Assembly: GCF_008297955.1 (NCBI RefSeq)
Contig: NZ_VTPY01000002.1
Span: 434,001-498,000 of the forward strand
Length of the DNA stretch: 64,000 nt
From: Billgrantia pellis
GTDB taxonomy: Bacteria > Pseudomonadota > Gammaproteobacteria > Pseudomonadales > Halomonadaceae
Direction of reading: 5' to 3'
Below the pieces are notes generated by a model. That model was given only the letters and a program-made list of their open reading frames with translations. It did not search any database and was not told the DNA's origin. Below are positions 9,168 to 17,881 of the stretch, piece after piece (positions within the stretch are counted from its first letter, which is position 1; each line of letters starts with the position of its first letter). Made by a program: the position numbers and the translations under genes.

Positions 9168-9207
9168 ATGAGGGAAAGCTACCGTCCGAGACAGGCTTCG
9201 GCAGTGG

Positions 9208-10932
9208 TCAGAACTCGCTCCAGCCATCCTCGTCGCCGCTGGTCTGCGAACGGGACTTCTCCGATTTGGGCGATTCAAGCTTGACCAGTTGATGCGATGC
9301 GGGACGCTTTTCGGTTCCGGCCTTTGTCGGTACTTCGCGACAGGCATGGTTCGCTTGCGTGGGCAGCGCCGGCGCCGTCTTGGCGTTGCTGTCGATTCGG
9401 AAGGTGTCGATCAGTGCGGCAAGCCGCTGGGCTTGTTCTTCCAGCGAGGCGGCAGCGGCGCTGGTCTGCTGCACCAGCGAGGCGTTCTGCTGGGTCACCG
9501 AGTCCATTTCGGTCAGTGCGGTGTTGATCTGTTCAATGCCGCTGTTCTGCTCTCGCGTGGCGGTGGAGATTTCCCCCATCAGGGCACTGACCTGGCGAAT
9601 CGATTCGACGGTTTCATTGATCGTCTCGCCGCTGCGCTCGGCCTGCTCGGCACCGCTGGCCACTCGGGTCGTGGTGTCCTCGATCAGCTTGCGAATCTCC
9701 TTGGCCGATTCCGCGCTGCGGCTGGCCAGGGATCGCACTTCGCTTGCCACCACGGCGAAACCGCGTCCCTGCTCCCCTGCTCTGGCTGCCTCGACCGAAG
9801 CATTCAGCGCCAGGATGTTGGTCTGGAAGGCAATGGAGTCGATCACACCGATGATGTCGTTGATGCGCCGAGCGCTGTCGGCGATCTCGCGCATCAGCCG
9901 TACGGTGCGCTCGACCTCTTGGCCGCCGGCCTCCGCGGTCTTCGATGCTGCGGTGGAGAGCCGGTCGGCCTCGACAGCGGTTTCGGTGTTCTTGCTGACG
10001 GTAGACGCCATCTCCTCCATGCTGGAGGCGGTTTCCTGCAGGGCCGAAGCCTGCTGCTCGGTACGCGAGGAGAGGTCCTGGCTGCCCGTGGCGATCTCGC
10101 CGGCACCGGTGAATACGCTATCGCTACTGTCGCGCAGCGAGATCACCAGTGCCTTGAGCTTCTCCTGCATGCGCCCCAGCGCCCCGTAGAGCTGACCGAT
10201 CTCGTTGCGACCGCGATCCTCGATGCGAGCGGTCAGATCGCCGCCAGCGATACGATCGAAGTGCGTGACCGCTTCGCGCAGCGGAGCGACCACCGCACGC
10301 ATCAACGCGAAGCGAATAAGGAAGGCGGCCGCCAGTGCCACCACCAACAGCGTCGTGGCAATGATCGCCACGCGACGGTCCAGGTTCTCGACCTCCTCGA
10401 TGGCGCTAGTGCCGCGCTGTTCGGTGAAGTCGATGAAGGCCTCCATGGCATAGTCGAGCTCCGCGCCCAGCTCGCCCAACTGCTCTTGGCTGCGCATGAT
10501 CTGGAACGGTGCTGCCTCCAGCATCGGCACCAGGCCCTCGGTGACAAACGCCTCGTAGGCCTCGGTAATGGCCTCCACGTGGGGCGTGCGTACGTCAGCC
10601 GGATCGAGAGGCACCTCGCGGAACTCGACGAAACGCTGCTGAGCCGCTTCCACCGCCGCCACTGCTCGTTGCTGGTATTCTCGCCCCTTGTCCGGGTTGC
10701 CTTGGGTGCTCAGGCTGGCATAGCGATCCAGGAAGTTCTGCGCGCGCAACACGTTCACCTGAGCGCGGTTGGCCATGTTGGCCAGCTTCACGTTGGTTTC
10801 CGCCAGTTCGTGCAGGGCCGCTTCACTGTGGGAGCTGGAATAGAATCCCAACCCACTGATCAAGCCGATCATCAGCACCAGCGCCGCTAGTGCTGCAGTC
10901 AGGCTCCACTTGATGGATACATTCTTCATCAT
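9208..10932 (-). CDS. Methyl-accepting chemotaxis protein (Tar-type)
   Basis: The 574-residue receptor has a first membrane helix at about 10-30, a periplasmic four-helix-bundle sensor of about 150 residues, and a second membrane helix near 190-212. A HAMP linker follows ([20 protein letters not shown]), then the cytoplasmic signalling hairpin with the conserved tip [20 protein letters not shown]. The C-terminus is a long flexible tail ending GWSEF, matching the W-x-x-F pentapeptide that tethers CheR and CheB. This suggests a fully adapting receptor. Ligand unknown. Two ATGs are adjacent; the second (10929) is better spaced from AAGGGG. A sigma-28-like promoter lies 53 bases upstream. Confidence 0.93.
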   Translation of the reverse strand: MMKNVSIKWSLTAALAALVLMIGLISGLGFYSSSHSEAALHELAETNVKLANMANRAQVNVLRAQNFLDRYASLSTQGNPDKGREYQQRAVAAVEAAQQRFVEFREVPLDPADVRTPHVEAITEAYEAFVTEGLVPMLEAAPFQIMRSQEQLGELGAELDYAMEAFIDFTEQRGTSAIEEVENLDRRVAIIATTLLVVALAAAFLIRFALMRAVVAPLREAVTHFDRIAGGDLTARIEDRGRNEIGQLYGALGRMQEKLKALVISLRDSSDSVFTGAGEIATGSQDLSSRTEQQASALQETASSMEEMASTVSKNTETAVEADRLSTAASKTAEAGGQEVERTVRLMREIADSARRINDIIGVIDSIAFQTNILALNASVEAARAGEQGRGFAVVASEVRSLASRSAESAKEIRKLIEDTTTRVASGAEQAERSGETINETVESIRQVSALMGEISTATREQNSGIEQINTALTEMDSVTQQNASLVQQTSAAAASLEEQAQRLAALIDTFRIDSNAKTAPALPTQANHACREVPTKAGTEKRPASHQLVKLESPKSEKSRSQTSGDEDGWSEF

Positions 10933-11285
10933 TAGCCCCTTGCATGGTGCGTTCTGATTTTTGGCCTTGGGTTCCTTGAGTTATACATCGGCAGGCAAGG
11001 GGAAAAGTTGAGGCCCCTGTCTTCTCGCCAAGCTCTCCGCACCACACTCCGAGCCAGTCTCGACAATGCTCACACGTTCTCACCGTGCCGGCCTGGGCGA
11101 GTATCGGAGGTTTCCGTTTCGGCGCCTCCGTCATCCAGGTTCTCTCACGAGCGGCGCCGGACCTGACGCCTAGGGCTGAGCACGAGCCTGTTCAGCCACC
11201 CGGCAGCGAGGCGTGACTATGCTGTAGCCAAGCCAACCCCAATGGAATGGATTCCACCCAGCGGCAAGAGAACGAAGGAGAAGGG
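10933..11285. other. Intergenic region between chemoreceptor and ExoD-like genes
   Basis: This 353-base gap holds divergent promoters. On the minus side is the sigma-28-like promoter at 10985-11011. The rest has no convincing gene. A minus frame reaching 11134 has a cysteine-rich start, but it overlaps the chemoreceptor N-terminus and has no ribosome binding site. Near 11275-11285 the sequence GAAGGAGAAGGG is the ribosome binding site of the ExoD-like gene. Confidence 0.6.
10985..11011 (-). promoter_or_regulatory. Sigma-28 (FliA)-type promoter for the chemoreceptor
   Basis: Read on the minus strand, TCAACTTT (11011-11004) and GCCGATGT (10992-10985) are separated by exactly 11 bases. The FliA consensus is TAAAGTTT, 11 bases, GCCGATAA. 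The match and its position 53 bases before the chemoreceptor start suggest control by the flagellar sigma factor, as for many chemotaxis genes. Confidence 0.65.
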
Positions 11286-11909
11286 ATGCCGACGACACGA
11301 AGCGAAAATCGCGACGATTCCCACCAGGACGAGCCGCACAACCTCGTCGAGCTGATGCAGGCCATCGAGTCGATCGAAACCCCATCGGGGCGGATTCGCT
11401 TTGACGAGGTGCTTGACGCCATAGGTCGGCGTGCTTTTGGCCCCCTGCTACTGCTGGCGGGTCTGGTCACGCTGGCGCCGATCATCAGCGGCATTCCCGG
11501 CGTGCCCTCGCTGATGGCCATGTTCACGCTGCTGGTGTGTATACAGTTGCTGATCGGACGACGCACTTTTTGGCTGCCCCGCTGGCTGCGCAACCGCACA
11601 TTGCCCAGCGACAAGGTACACACGGCACTGAAGTGGATGTATCGGCCAGCTTGCTGGATCGACCGGTTGCTGCACCGGCGTATCACTTTCATGACCGGCA
11701 ACCTCGGCATGCAGCTCTCTGCCCTGACCTGCGTGATCATTTCTATCGCCATGCCACCCATGGAGTTCATTCCCTTTTCCGTCAACATCGCGGGGGTCGC
11801 CCTGACCCTGTTCGGCCTGTCTTTCATGGCCCGCGACGGGTTGTTGGCCGTGCTGGCATTCGCCATTACCGGCCTGTCGCTGTCCGTCGTGCTGATTCAT
11901 TTTCTCTAG
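11286..11909 (+). CDS. ExoD family exopolysaccharide synthesis-like membrane protein
   Basis: The product is about 207 residues. A short polar N-terminus is followed by the ExoD signature (RRAFGPLLLLAGLVTLAPII, then the GIPGVPSLMAM turn and QLLIGRRTFWLPRWL). Four to five hydrophobic segments follow. ExoD was named from a Rhizobium mutant affected in exopolysaccharide; its molecular function is still unknown. The ATG at 11286 is preceded by AAGGAGAAGGG, which favours it over the upstream in-frame ATG at 11247. The PLP dehydratase gene starts 10 bases after its stop, so they are likely cotranscribed. Confidence 0.87.
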   Translation: MPTTRSENRDDSHQDEPHNLVELMQAIESIETPSGRIRFDEVLDAIGRRAFGPLLLLAGLVTLAPIISGIPGVPSLMAMFTLLVCIQLLIGRRTFWLPRWLRNRTLPSDKVHTALKWMYRPACWIDRLLHRRITFMTGNLGMQLSALTCVIISIAMPPMEFIPFSVNIAGVALTLFGLSFMARDGLLAVLAFAITGLSLSVVLIHFL

Positions 11910-11919
11910 GAGACCCGTC

Positions 11920-12867
11920 ATGCTCCAGCTCGAACAGCTCCAACAAGCGCAGCGCCTCATTGCCGATACCCTGTCGCCTACCCCGTTGGTACTCGACCAC
12001 GCCCTTTCCGATCGACTAGGGCGCCGTGTGTGGCTCAAGGGGGAATTGTTCCAGCGCACCGGTTCCTTCAAGACACGCGGTGGCCTGCACTGGGTGCGTA
12101 CCGCGAGCCGGGAAGAGCTTGCCGGTGGGCTAGGCGCCGTGTCGGCCGGCAACCATGCCCTGGGCTTGGCCTGGGCGGCACGCCAGGCGGACGTGCCGGT
12201 AACCATCGTGATGCCCGAAAATGCCAGCGCATTCAAGGTGGAAGGCAGCCGCTCCCTGGGCGCCGACGTGATTCTGCATGGCGATATCAACGCCGCCTGG
12301 GAGCTGATGCATCGTTGGATCGAGGAACGCAGCCTGACGCTGGTTCACCCCTACGACGACGAGCGCATCATCGCCGGTCAGGGCACGGTAGGATTGGAGA
12401 TACTGGAGCAGGCGCCCGAAGCGTCGGCGATCTTGTGCCCGGTGGGCGGCGGTGGGTTGATCGCAGGCATCGGTGTGGCAGCTTCGGCCCTGCGCCCCGA
12501 ATTGGCGCTGATCGGCGTGGAGCCAGCGGGGGCGGCCAGTATGGCGCACGCCTGGCTTCACGGCGAGCCGGCGCGCCTGGAGCGAATCGATACCCGCGCC
12601 AAGAGCCTGGGAGCGGCCGTGGTCGGGGAATTGACTTACCCATTGTGCCGAGCCCACACCCGCGAACTGGTAGCGGTTGACGAGGATGCCATCCGACTCG
12701 CCATGCGTCATCTGGTCTACCAAGCCAAGCTGGCGGCAGAACCGGGGGCGGCCGTGGGTGTGGCTGCATTGATGGAGGATCTCGCCGTACTGCCGCCGGA
12801 GGGCGATATCGTGGTGGTGATTACCGGCGGCAACATGAGCCGGGAAGAGTGGCAGGAGTGTCTTTGA
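11920..12867 (+). CDS. PLP-dependent threonine/serine dehydratase family protein
   Basis: This 315-residue fold-type II PLP enzyme has the Schiff-base lysine in RTGSFKTRG (K51). The phosphate-binding glycine loop is CPVGGGGLIAGI. A mid-domain SAGNHALGLAWAARQADVPV is typical of threonine dehydratases and serine racemases. It lacks the C-terminal ACT-like regulatory domain of biosynthetic IlvA, so a catabolic deaminase, or a hydroxy-aspartate or ectoine-related dehydratase, is more likely than isoleucine biosynthesis. It probably releases ammonia and a 2-oxo acid from a hydroxy amino acid. It follows the ExoD-like gene by 10 bases; the functional link is unclear. Confidence 0.88.
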   Translation: MLQLEQLQQAQRLIADTLSPTPLVLDHALSDRLGRRVWLKGELFQRTGSFKTRGGLHWVRTASREELAGGLGAVSAGNHALGLAWAARQADVPVTIVMPENASAFKVEGSRSLGADVILHGDINAAWELMHRWIEERSLTLVHPYDDERIIAGQGTVGLEILEQAPEASAILCPVGGGGLIAGIGVAASALRPELALIGVEPAGAASMAHAWLHGEPARLERIDTRAKSLGAAVVGELTYPLCRAHTRELVAVDEDAIRLAMRHLVYQAKLAAEPGAAVGVAALMEDLAVLPPEGDIVVVITGGNMSREEWQECL

Positions 12868-12907
12868 TCGCGACGACATCCGCGATACGCATACCTTCGA
12901 ACATGGC

Positions 12908-13354
12908 CTAGCGTGGCGCGACCACTGCCAGGGTGACGGTCGCCTTGGCGACGAGAATGGCGGCATCGTCGCCTGCATACAGCTCGGACTCCGTCACGAT
13001 CAGCGTGCGCCCGGGCTTCAGCACGCGTCCGAGGCAACGCAGTTCGCTGCCCTGAGCGGGCCTGAGCAGGTTGATCTTGAACTCCGCCGTCAGCACCAGC
13101 GCACCTTGGGCAATCAGGGTGGCCCCGGCGGCTCCGGCGGTGTGATCGGCCATGGTGGCCTGCACCCCAGCATGCACGAAACCATCCTGCTGCAGGTGAT
13201 CGTGGCGTACCGATAGTCGAGTGGCGCAGTAACCCGGTGCAATTTCCTCGGCTTCTAGCCCCAGCGCCCGAATGAAGGGCGCCGCCTGCAGAATACGTTC
13301 CACTTCCTGACGGTAATCGGCGTGAGCGGGCTGGAATACGGTAGAGGGCGTCAT
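12908..13354 (-). CDS. PaaI-type hotdog thioesterase
   Basis: The 148-residue protein has the hotdog thioesterase pattern. RHDHLQQDGFVHAGVQATMADHTAGAAG carries the acidic catalytic residue on the long helix. The TAEFKINLLRPAQGSELRC strand is typical of the PaaI/YigI group. It should hydrolyse acyl-CoA thioesters, but the acyl group is not predictable. A much longer reading frame exists upstream. The ATG at 13354 follows CAGGAG and starts the conserved domain, and a longer form would run into the LysE gene. It lies 32 bases after the LysE exporter gene on the same strand. Confidence 0.88.
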   Translation of the reverse strand: MTPSTVFQPAHADYRQEVERILQAAPFIRALGLEAEEIAPGYCATRLSVRHDHLQQDGFVHAGVQATMADHTAGAAGATLIAQGALVLTAEFKINLLRPAQGSELRCLGRVLKPGRTLIVTESELYAGDDAAILVAKATVTLAVVAPR

Positions 13355-13386
13355 CGGGGCTCCTGTTTTTTTGATTGACGCACGGA

Positions 13387-13989
13387 TCAGCCCAATATGA
13401 ATATCACGCAGGCCGCGGTGAGCCCACCCATGACGCCATTGAAGATTCGCCAGGCACGTGGCGTATGCAACCAGCGGCTGATGGCCATGCCGAACCCGGC
13501 CCAAAGAGCGACGCAGGGGAATCCCACCAGCTCGGCGAACCCCGCCAACAGCAGGGCGTTGATCATGGTGTCGCCACCCTCGGGCAAAAAACCGGCCATT
13601 AGCGCCAGGCCCATCACCCATGCCTTGGGGTTGGCAAACTGAAAGGCGGCCGCCTGCCAGAAGTTGAGTGGCCTCCCCTCGCCCCGGTGGCGCAGATCGG
13701 GCGGCGGCGCCGTGGCAATCTTCCAGGCCAGATACAGCAGGTAGGCGCTGCCGAGCACGCGCAGGGTCATTTGCACCGCGGGATAGCGTTCGAAGATCAG
13801 CCCCAGCCCCAGAGCGATGCCGGCGAACAACAGGAAACAGCCCCCCATGATGCCGAAGATGTGCGGTAAGGTGCGAAGAAAGCCGTAGTTGGCGCCCGAG
13901 GCCGTGAGCATCACGTTATTGGGTCCCGGCGTGATGGTCATGGAAATCATGTAGAGGCCCGCCGGCCAGAGGAACGCCAAAGCTTCCAT
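13387..13989 (-). CDS. LysE family amino acid exporter
   Basis: The product is about 200 residues with six predicted membrane helices. It has the LysE/RhtB signature near its start (ISMTITPGPNNVMLTASGAN) and the second half-motif FQFANPKAWVMGLALMAGF. Such proteins export amino acids or related metabolites. The ATG at 13989 aligns with normal LysE N-termini; the frame continues to 14049, but those residues are not hydrophobic. It is divergent from a MocR-type regulator gene, 99 bases apart. That arrangement suggests the regulator senses an amino acid or vitamer and controls this exporter. The thioesterase gene follows. Confidence 0.9.
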   Translation of the reverse strand: MEALAFLWPAGLYMISMTITPGPNNVMLTASGANYGFLRTLPHIFGIMGGCFLLFAGIALGLGLIFERYPAVQMTLRVLGSAYLLYLAWKIATAPPPDLRHRGEGRPLNFWQAAAFQFANPKAWVMGLALMAGFLPEGGDTMINALLLAGFAELVGFPCVALWAGFGMAISRWLHTPRAWRIFNGVMGGLTAACVIFILG

Positions 13990-14022
13990 GTATTTGCACC
14001 CATACAATTCATTCGGTTTCGG

Positions 14023-14052
14023 TTGGATTGTTCGCTCATCACCCAGCATAAT
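14023..14052 (+). promoter_or_regulatory. Predicted sigma-70 promoter of the MocR gene
   Basis: TTGGAT (14023-14028) and CATAAT (14047-14052) are separated by 18 bases. They would start transcription about 30 bases before the MocR ATG, just upstream of the palindrome at 14080-14096. Confidence 0.45.
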
Positions 14053-14079
14053 GAGCCTATATCCAGCGTCAAAGGTTTT

Positions 14080-14096
14080 ATTGTCACCATGACAAT
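14080..14096. promoter_or_regulatory. Palindromic operator candidate overlapping the MocR start codon
   Basis: Arms ATTGTCA (14080-14086) and TGACAAT (14090-14096) form a perfect 7-base dyad around CCA. The ATG start codon (14089-14091) lies in its centre. GntR-type wing helices often bind TTGTNNNNNACAA-like dyads, so this is a plausible autoregulatory site. Confidence 0.5.
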
Positions 14097-15486
14097 TTGG
14101 GTTCCTCAGCTCGCGGCAAGGGGGATTCGCTACCGCAATCTGGCCGAGGCCATTGCCGATGCGATACGTCGCGGCGAGCTTGCACCCGGCGCGAAACTAC
14201 CGCCCCAGCGTCGCCTGGCCGACCGCCTCCGAGTGACGGTCGGCACCGTGACACGTGCCTACGCCGAGGCCGAGCGTCAGGGTTGGGTGGTGGCTCGGGT
14301 CGGTAGTGGCACCTACGTACGGGGAGCCGAGACGTCCTCGAGCCAGGACTTCCTCGCCAGCCGCCCCGTCGAAGCGGGCATCATCGACCTCAGTCTGAGC
14401 TTGCCGCCCCCCCATCCCATGCGAGCCGCCACGTTGGGGCGCGTGCTGCGAGAGATGGCGGACAACGATCTCGTCCTGCACCGCGCGGTGGAATACCAGT
14501 CGGACCGGGGTGTGGCCGCCCATCGCGAGCGGCTCGCCGCCTGGATGACCGAGCTTGGCATGCCGGTCGATGCGGAAGAGCTGCTGGTCACCCAAGGGGG
14601 ACAGCACGGCATCAGCCTGGCACTGCATGCGCTCGCCCGGCCGGGTGAACGCATCGCCGCCGACGTGCTCACCTACCCCGGACTGATCAGCGCTGCGCGT
14701 CAGGCACACCTGAAAGTAGCGGGCGTAACGATGGACGATCAGGGCATGGACATGGATGCCCTCGCCCGGCTCTGCGCACAGCAGCAACCACCAAGGCTGG
14801 TCTATGTCACACCGGACCAGAACAACCCCACCGGGACGCCACTGAGCGAAGCCCGCCGCGAACGCCTGGTGACGCTGGCACGCCGCCACGATTTCTGGAT
14901 CGTCGAGGATGGTGTGCAATACCTGCCCGAGTCGGAGCGCGGCACGCCGCTCTATCGTCTGGCTCCGGAGCGAACCCTGTTCATCTTCAGCACGTCGAAG
15001 GTGCTGGCCGGCGGGCTGCGTATCGGCACCTTGGTGGCTCCTCCCATGTTGCGCGAACGCCTGGGGGCGACGCTGCGCGCCCAGAACTGGATGGTACCGC
15101 CGCTGATGGTGGAGGCGGTTTGCCGCTGGGTGACCAGCGACGATAGCCGCGCCCTGCTCGACTGGCTGATCGAGGAGTTGGGCGCACGCCAGTCCTTGGC
15201 GCGCGATTGCCTGGCCAACTATTCCGTAAGCGGCCGGCCGCATGGCAACAACCTGTGGCTACCGTTGCCCGAGGGGCTGCGCAGCGCCGAACTGATGGAG
15301 GCCTTGGCCCAGCGCCATATTCTGGTGTCCAGTGCCGAACCCTTCTGCGTGGGCAGTGAGCCGGCCCCCCAGGCGCTGCGTCTGTGCCTCAGCGCAGCCC
15401 CCTCGCGCGAAGCACTGGCCCGAGCGCTGGAAACGATCGCCGAGCTGCTCGCCGAGCCCCCTGCGACGCCCTGGCGCACGCTGTAA
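14089..15486 (+). CDS. MocR-type regulator (GntR DNA-binding plus aminotransferase domain)
   Basis: The 465-residue protein fuses a GntR winged helix (residues of about 10-75: IRYRNLAEAIADAIRRGELA, then LADRLRVTVGTVTRAYAEAE) to a class I aminotransferase fold. The PLP-binding features are TQGGQHGISLALHALARPGE, TPDQNNPTGTPLSEARRERL and FIFSTSKVLAGGLRIGTLV; the lysine in TSK is the Schiff-base residue. MocR proteins use PLP or an amino acid adduct as effector. The ATG at 14089 begins the DNA-binding domain; the upstream frame to 14023 would overlap the promoter. The divergent LysE exporter is the likely target. Confidence 0.92.
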   Translation: MTIWVPQLAARGIRYRNLAEAIADAIRRGELAPGAKLPPQRRLADRLRVTVGTVTRAYAEAERQGWVVARVGSGTYVRGAETSSSQDFLASRPVEAGIIDLSLSLPPPHPMRAATLGRVLREMADNDLVLHRAVEYQSDRGVAAHRERLAAWMTELGMPVDAEELLVTQGGQHGISLALHALARPGERIAADVLTYPGLISAARQAHLKVAGVTMDDQGMDMDALARLCAQQQPPRLVYVTPDQNNPTGTPLSEARRERLVTLARRHDFWIVEDGVQYLPESERGTPLYRLAPERTLFIFSTSKVLAGGLRIGTLVAPPMLRERLGATLRAQNWMVPPLMVEAVCRWVTSDDSRALLDWLIEELGARQSLARDCLANYSVSGRPHGNNLWLPLPEGLRSAELMEALAQRHILVSSAEPFCVGSEPAPQALRLCLSAAPSREALARALETIAELLAEPPATPWRTL

Positions 15487-15521
15487 GCTCGGCGAGACCG
15501 CCACGAGCAGGCAAATGACGC

Positions 15522-16559
15522 CTACGAGGAAAGTCGCAGCCGAAGTCCACGGAAACGACGGCGGTACTGGCGGGGCGTGAGCCCCACCCGGCGGACGAAG
15601 AGTTTGCGGAAGAAACTCGGATCGGCGTAACCAACCTGCTCGGCAATCGCCTCGATGGGATCGTCGCCCTGCTCAAGATACTGCTTCGCTTCCTCCAAGC
15701 GCAGCGTCTGAACGTAATCCAGTGGTGTCACACCGGTAGCCATCTTGAAGCGGCGCTTGAAGGAGCGTTCGGTCAGGCCGCTGACTCTGACCATCTCCGA
15801 CACCGGTGACGGCGTATCGTAGTGCTGTGCCACCCAGACCTGGCTGCGCGCGATGCAGGCGTCTTCGGCCTGGCGTGAACTGCTGAGCACGGCAAAGGGT
15901 TGCTGGCCGTCATGGTGCCAATCGATCAGATGGATTCGAGCCAGTCGCATCGCTTCGTCGATGCCGAGCAGGCGCGCCACCAAGTACAGCGTGAGATCGA
16001 ACCAACTGGAGCCACCGCCGGCCATGATCAACCGTTGCCCTTCCCCGCTGGCGACCAGGGTACGGTGGGGGTGCACGCTGACACCGGGGTACCGGCGCGC
16101 CAAGGCGTCGCAGTAGGCCCAGTGGGTGGTGGCGGCCTGTCCCTCCAGCAATCCCGCTTCGGCCAGCAGCATCGCACCGGTACAGGCGGCGGCCAGCAGC
16201 GCTCCCTGGACATGGCAATTGCGCAGCCAGGCAATTTCATCCCCGTAGCGGCCCGTCAATGATTCGTCGGGAGCAATGAACAGATCCGGGATACAGGCCG
16301 CAATGGGCAAAGGACAAGTCGCCAGGCTGCGGTCCGGCTCGATCCAGGCGCCATTGGGCGCCCGAAATCCCTTTCCGCTCCGCGACACGATTAGTGGACG
16401 CAATAGCGGTTCGCCCATGCGTCCATGGATCAGCAGATCCCAGTCACGCCCCGCCGAACCGAACAGATCGAACATGCCGTAGAGCGTTGAGGCGGTGGCC
16501 TCCGGCGTCGCCAGCAAGGCGATGGTCAAAGGCGTCTGGCGCGCCGCATCCCGCCTCAT
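15522..16559 (-). CDS. GlxA family transcriptional regulator (DJ-1/PfpI plus AraC)
   Basis: The product is about 345 residues. The N-terminal 190 residues are a DJ-1/PfpI-like domain, with the nucleophile-elbow region GALLAAACTGAMLLAEAGLL and a following THWAYCDALARRYPGVSVHP. The C-terminal 100 residues are an AraC double helix-turn-helix (PVSEMVRVSGLTERSFKRRF; IEAIAEQVGYADPSFFRKLF). This is the layout of GlxA-type regulators, known in other bacteria for choline, carnitine and arginine catabolism. The frame is open to 16646, but the ATG at 16559 starts just before the conserved strand. It is divergent from a methyltransferase gene with a 98-base shared gap containing a long dyad. Confidence 0.9.
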   Translation of the reverse strand: MRRDAARQTPLTIALLATPEATASTLYGMFDLFGSAGRDWDLLIHGRMGEPLLRPLIVSRSGKGFRAPNGAWIEPDRSLATCPLPIAACIPDLFIAPDESLTGRYGDEIAWLRNCHVQGALLAAACTGAMLLAEAGLLEGQAATTHWAYCDALARRYPGVSVHPHRTLVASGEGQRLIMAGGGSSWFDLTLYLVARLLGIDEAMRLARIHLIDWHHDGQQPFAVLSSSRQAEDACIARSQVWVAQHYDTPSPVSEMVRVSGLTERSFKRRFKMATGVTPLDYVQTLRLEEAKQYLEQGDDPIEAIAEQVGYADPSFFRKLFVRRVGLTPRQYRRRFRGLRLRLSS

Positions 16560-16561
16560 GG

Positions 16562-16598
16562 CACGAAAGCCCCTGTTGCGGCACAAGACCCTTTCGTG
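16562..16598. promoter_or_regulatory. Inverted repeat in the GlxA/methyltransferase promoter region
   Basis: Perfect arms CACGAAAG (16562-16569) and CTTTCGTG (16591-16598) are centred 29 bases apart, about three helical turns. They lie directly upstream of the regulator start, in the gap shared with the divergent methyltransferase gene. A pair of AraC-type binding sites is plausible. Confidence 0.35.
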
Positions 16599-16657
16599 GT
16601 GTAGATCCCTCGGCAGTAACGTTCTCCCTGCACAACCCAACCACAAGGAGAACCATC

Positions 16658-17737
16658 ATGTGCCATGCTCATCCCATACCCCCTGCCGACTCCGAGGCCT
16701 TCGAGGGGCGTCTGATTCGCGCCCTCAACGAGGCGGGCGCGCTGCTCCTCACCGCCATCGGTCATCGCACCGGCCTGTTCGAGGCAATGGCCGGGCGACC
16801 TCCCATGACCAGCCAGGCCGTGGCCGAGCGTACCGGGTTGCAGGAGCGCTACGTACGGGAGTGGCTTGGCGGTATGCTCGTGGCCGGATTTCTCGACGCC
16901 GACCCCGATACCGGCCGATACTGGCTTCCGCAAGCGCATGCCGAACTCCTGACCGGCTCCGGCCCGGTCAATTTCGCCGTCTACGCTCAGTTTATCTCCC
17001 TTCTGGCCAACGTGGAGGACGACGTGGTGCGCTGTTTCCGAGAAGGGGGAGGCGTGCCGTACTCACGCTACCCCCGTTTTCAGGAAGTCATGGCAAGCGA
17101 TAGCGCACAGACGGTACTACCTGCCCTGTTCGATGCCATTCTGCCCTTGGCCAAGGGCTTGCCCGAGCGGCTCGAATACGGCATCCACGTGCTCGATTGC
17201 GCCTGCGGACGTGGCCGTGCGCTCATGGCCATGGCCGAGCGCTACCCGGCCAGTCGCTTCGTCGGCTACGACCTATCGCAGGAAGCCATTGACTGGGCAC
17301 GACGGGAGACCGACCGGGCCGGCCTTACCAACCTCACCTTCGAGGTACGCGACCTGAGTGATTTCGACGTCACCGCCGAGCCCGATGCCTTCGACCTGGT
17401 CACCACCTTCGACGGCATTCACGACCAGGCGCGTCCGCGCAACCTGCTCAAGGGCATCCACCGCACCCTGGCGCCTGGCGGCGTTTACCTGGTGCAGGAC
17501 ATCCACGCTTCGAGCCACCACCATCTTGACCGGAATCACCCGCTGGGCGTCATGCTCTACGCGGTATCGGTCAGCCACTGCATGACGGTATCGCTGGCCC
17601 AGGGCGGCGAAGGGCTAGGCACCATGTGGGGGCGAGAGCGCGCGTTGGCTTATCTCGAGGAGGCAGGCTTCGGCGCTATCGAGGTATACCAGCTCGAGCA
17701 CGACATTCAGAACGATTATTTCGTCTGCCGCACCTGA
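16658..17737 (+). CDS. Class I SAM-dependent methyltransferase with winged-helix N-domain
   Basis: The product is about 359 residues. The N-terminal 90 residues resemble the winged-helix dimerisation domain of O-methyltransferase-like enzymes (TSQAVAERTGLQERYVREWL). The Rossmann core has the SAM motif VLDCACGRGRALMAMAERYP, then the acidic FVGYDLS and a post-motif LVTTFDGIHDQARPRNLLKG. It matches the group often annotated as methyltransferase-domain proteins with a SAMMT-WHD region (PF21320-like). The acceptor is unknown. AAGGAG precedes the ATG at 16658. It is divergent from the GlxA-type regulator, which probably controls it. Confidence 0.88.
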   Translation: MCHAHPIPPADSEAFEGRLIRALNEAGALLLTAIGHRTGLFEAMAGRPPMTSQAVAERTGLQERYVREWLGGMLVAGFLDADPDTGRYWLPQAHAELLTGSGPVNFAVYAQFISLLANVEDDVVRCFREGGGVPYSRYPRFQEVMASDSAQTVLPALFDAILPLAKGLPERLEYGIHVLDCACGRGRALMAMAERYPASRFVGYDLSQEAIDWARRETDRAGLTNLTFEVRDLSDFDVTAEPDAFDLVTTFDGIHDQARPRNLLKGIHRTLAPGGVYLVQDIHASSHHHLDRNHPLGVMLYAVSVSHCMTVSLAQGGEGLGTMWGRERALAYLEEAGFGAIEVYQLEHDIQNDYFVCRT

Positions 17738-17881
17738 TGAGCCCAGCCGGATGCAGGTAGTTGCAGACTGCATCCGGCCTCAACGGGACAGCTCGGAAGC
17801 GGTAAGGAAGGCAAGCGCCTTGCACCCACGGCGCGAGACGCCACAATGGATGAGACAACAACCCAACGAGGCCCAGCCGCT

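Noticed and set aside
9289..10890. A 533-residue plus-strand frame opposite the chemoreceptor.
   Set aside because: Antisense shadow with no ribosome binding site; the minus strand has a full chemoreceptor with promoter and terminator.
10823..11134. A cysteine-rich minus-strand small protein (CEHCRDWLGVWCGE).
   Set aside because: It overlaps the chemoreceptor start in another frame and lacks a ribosome binding site.
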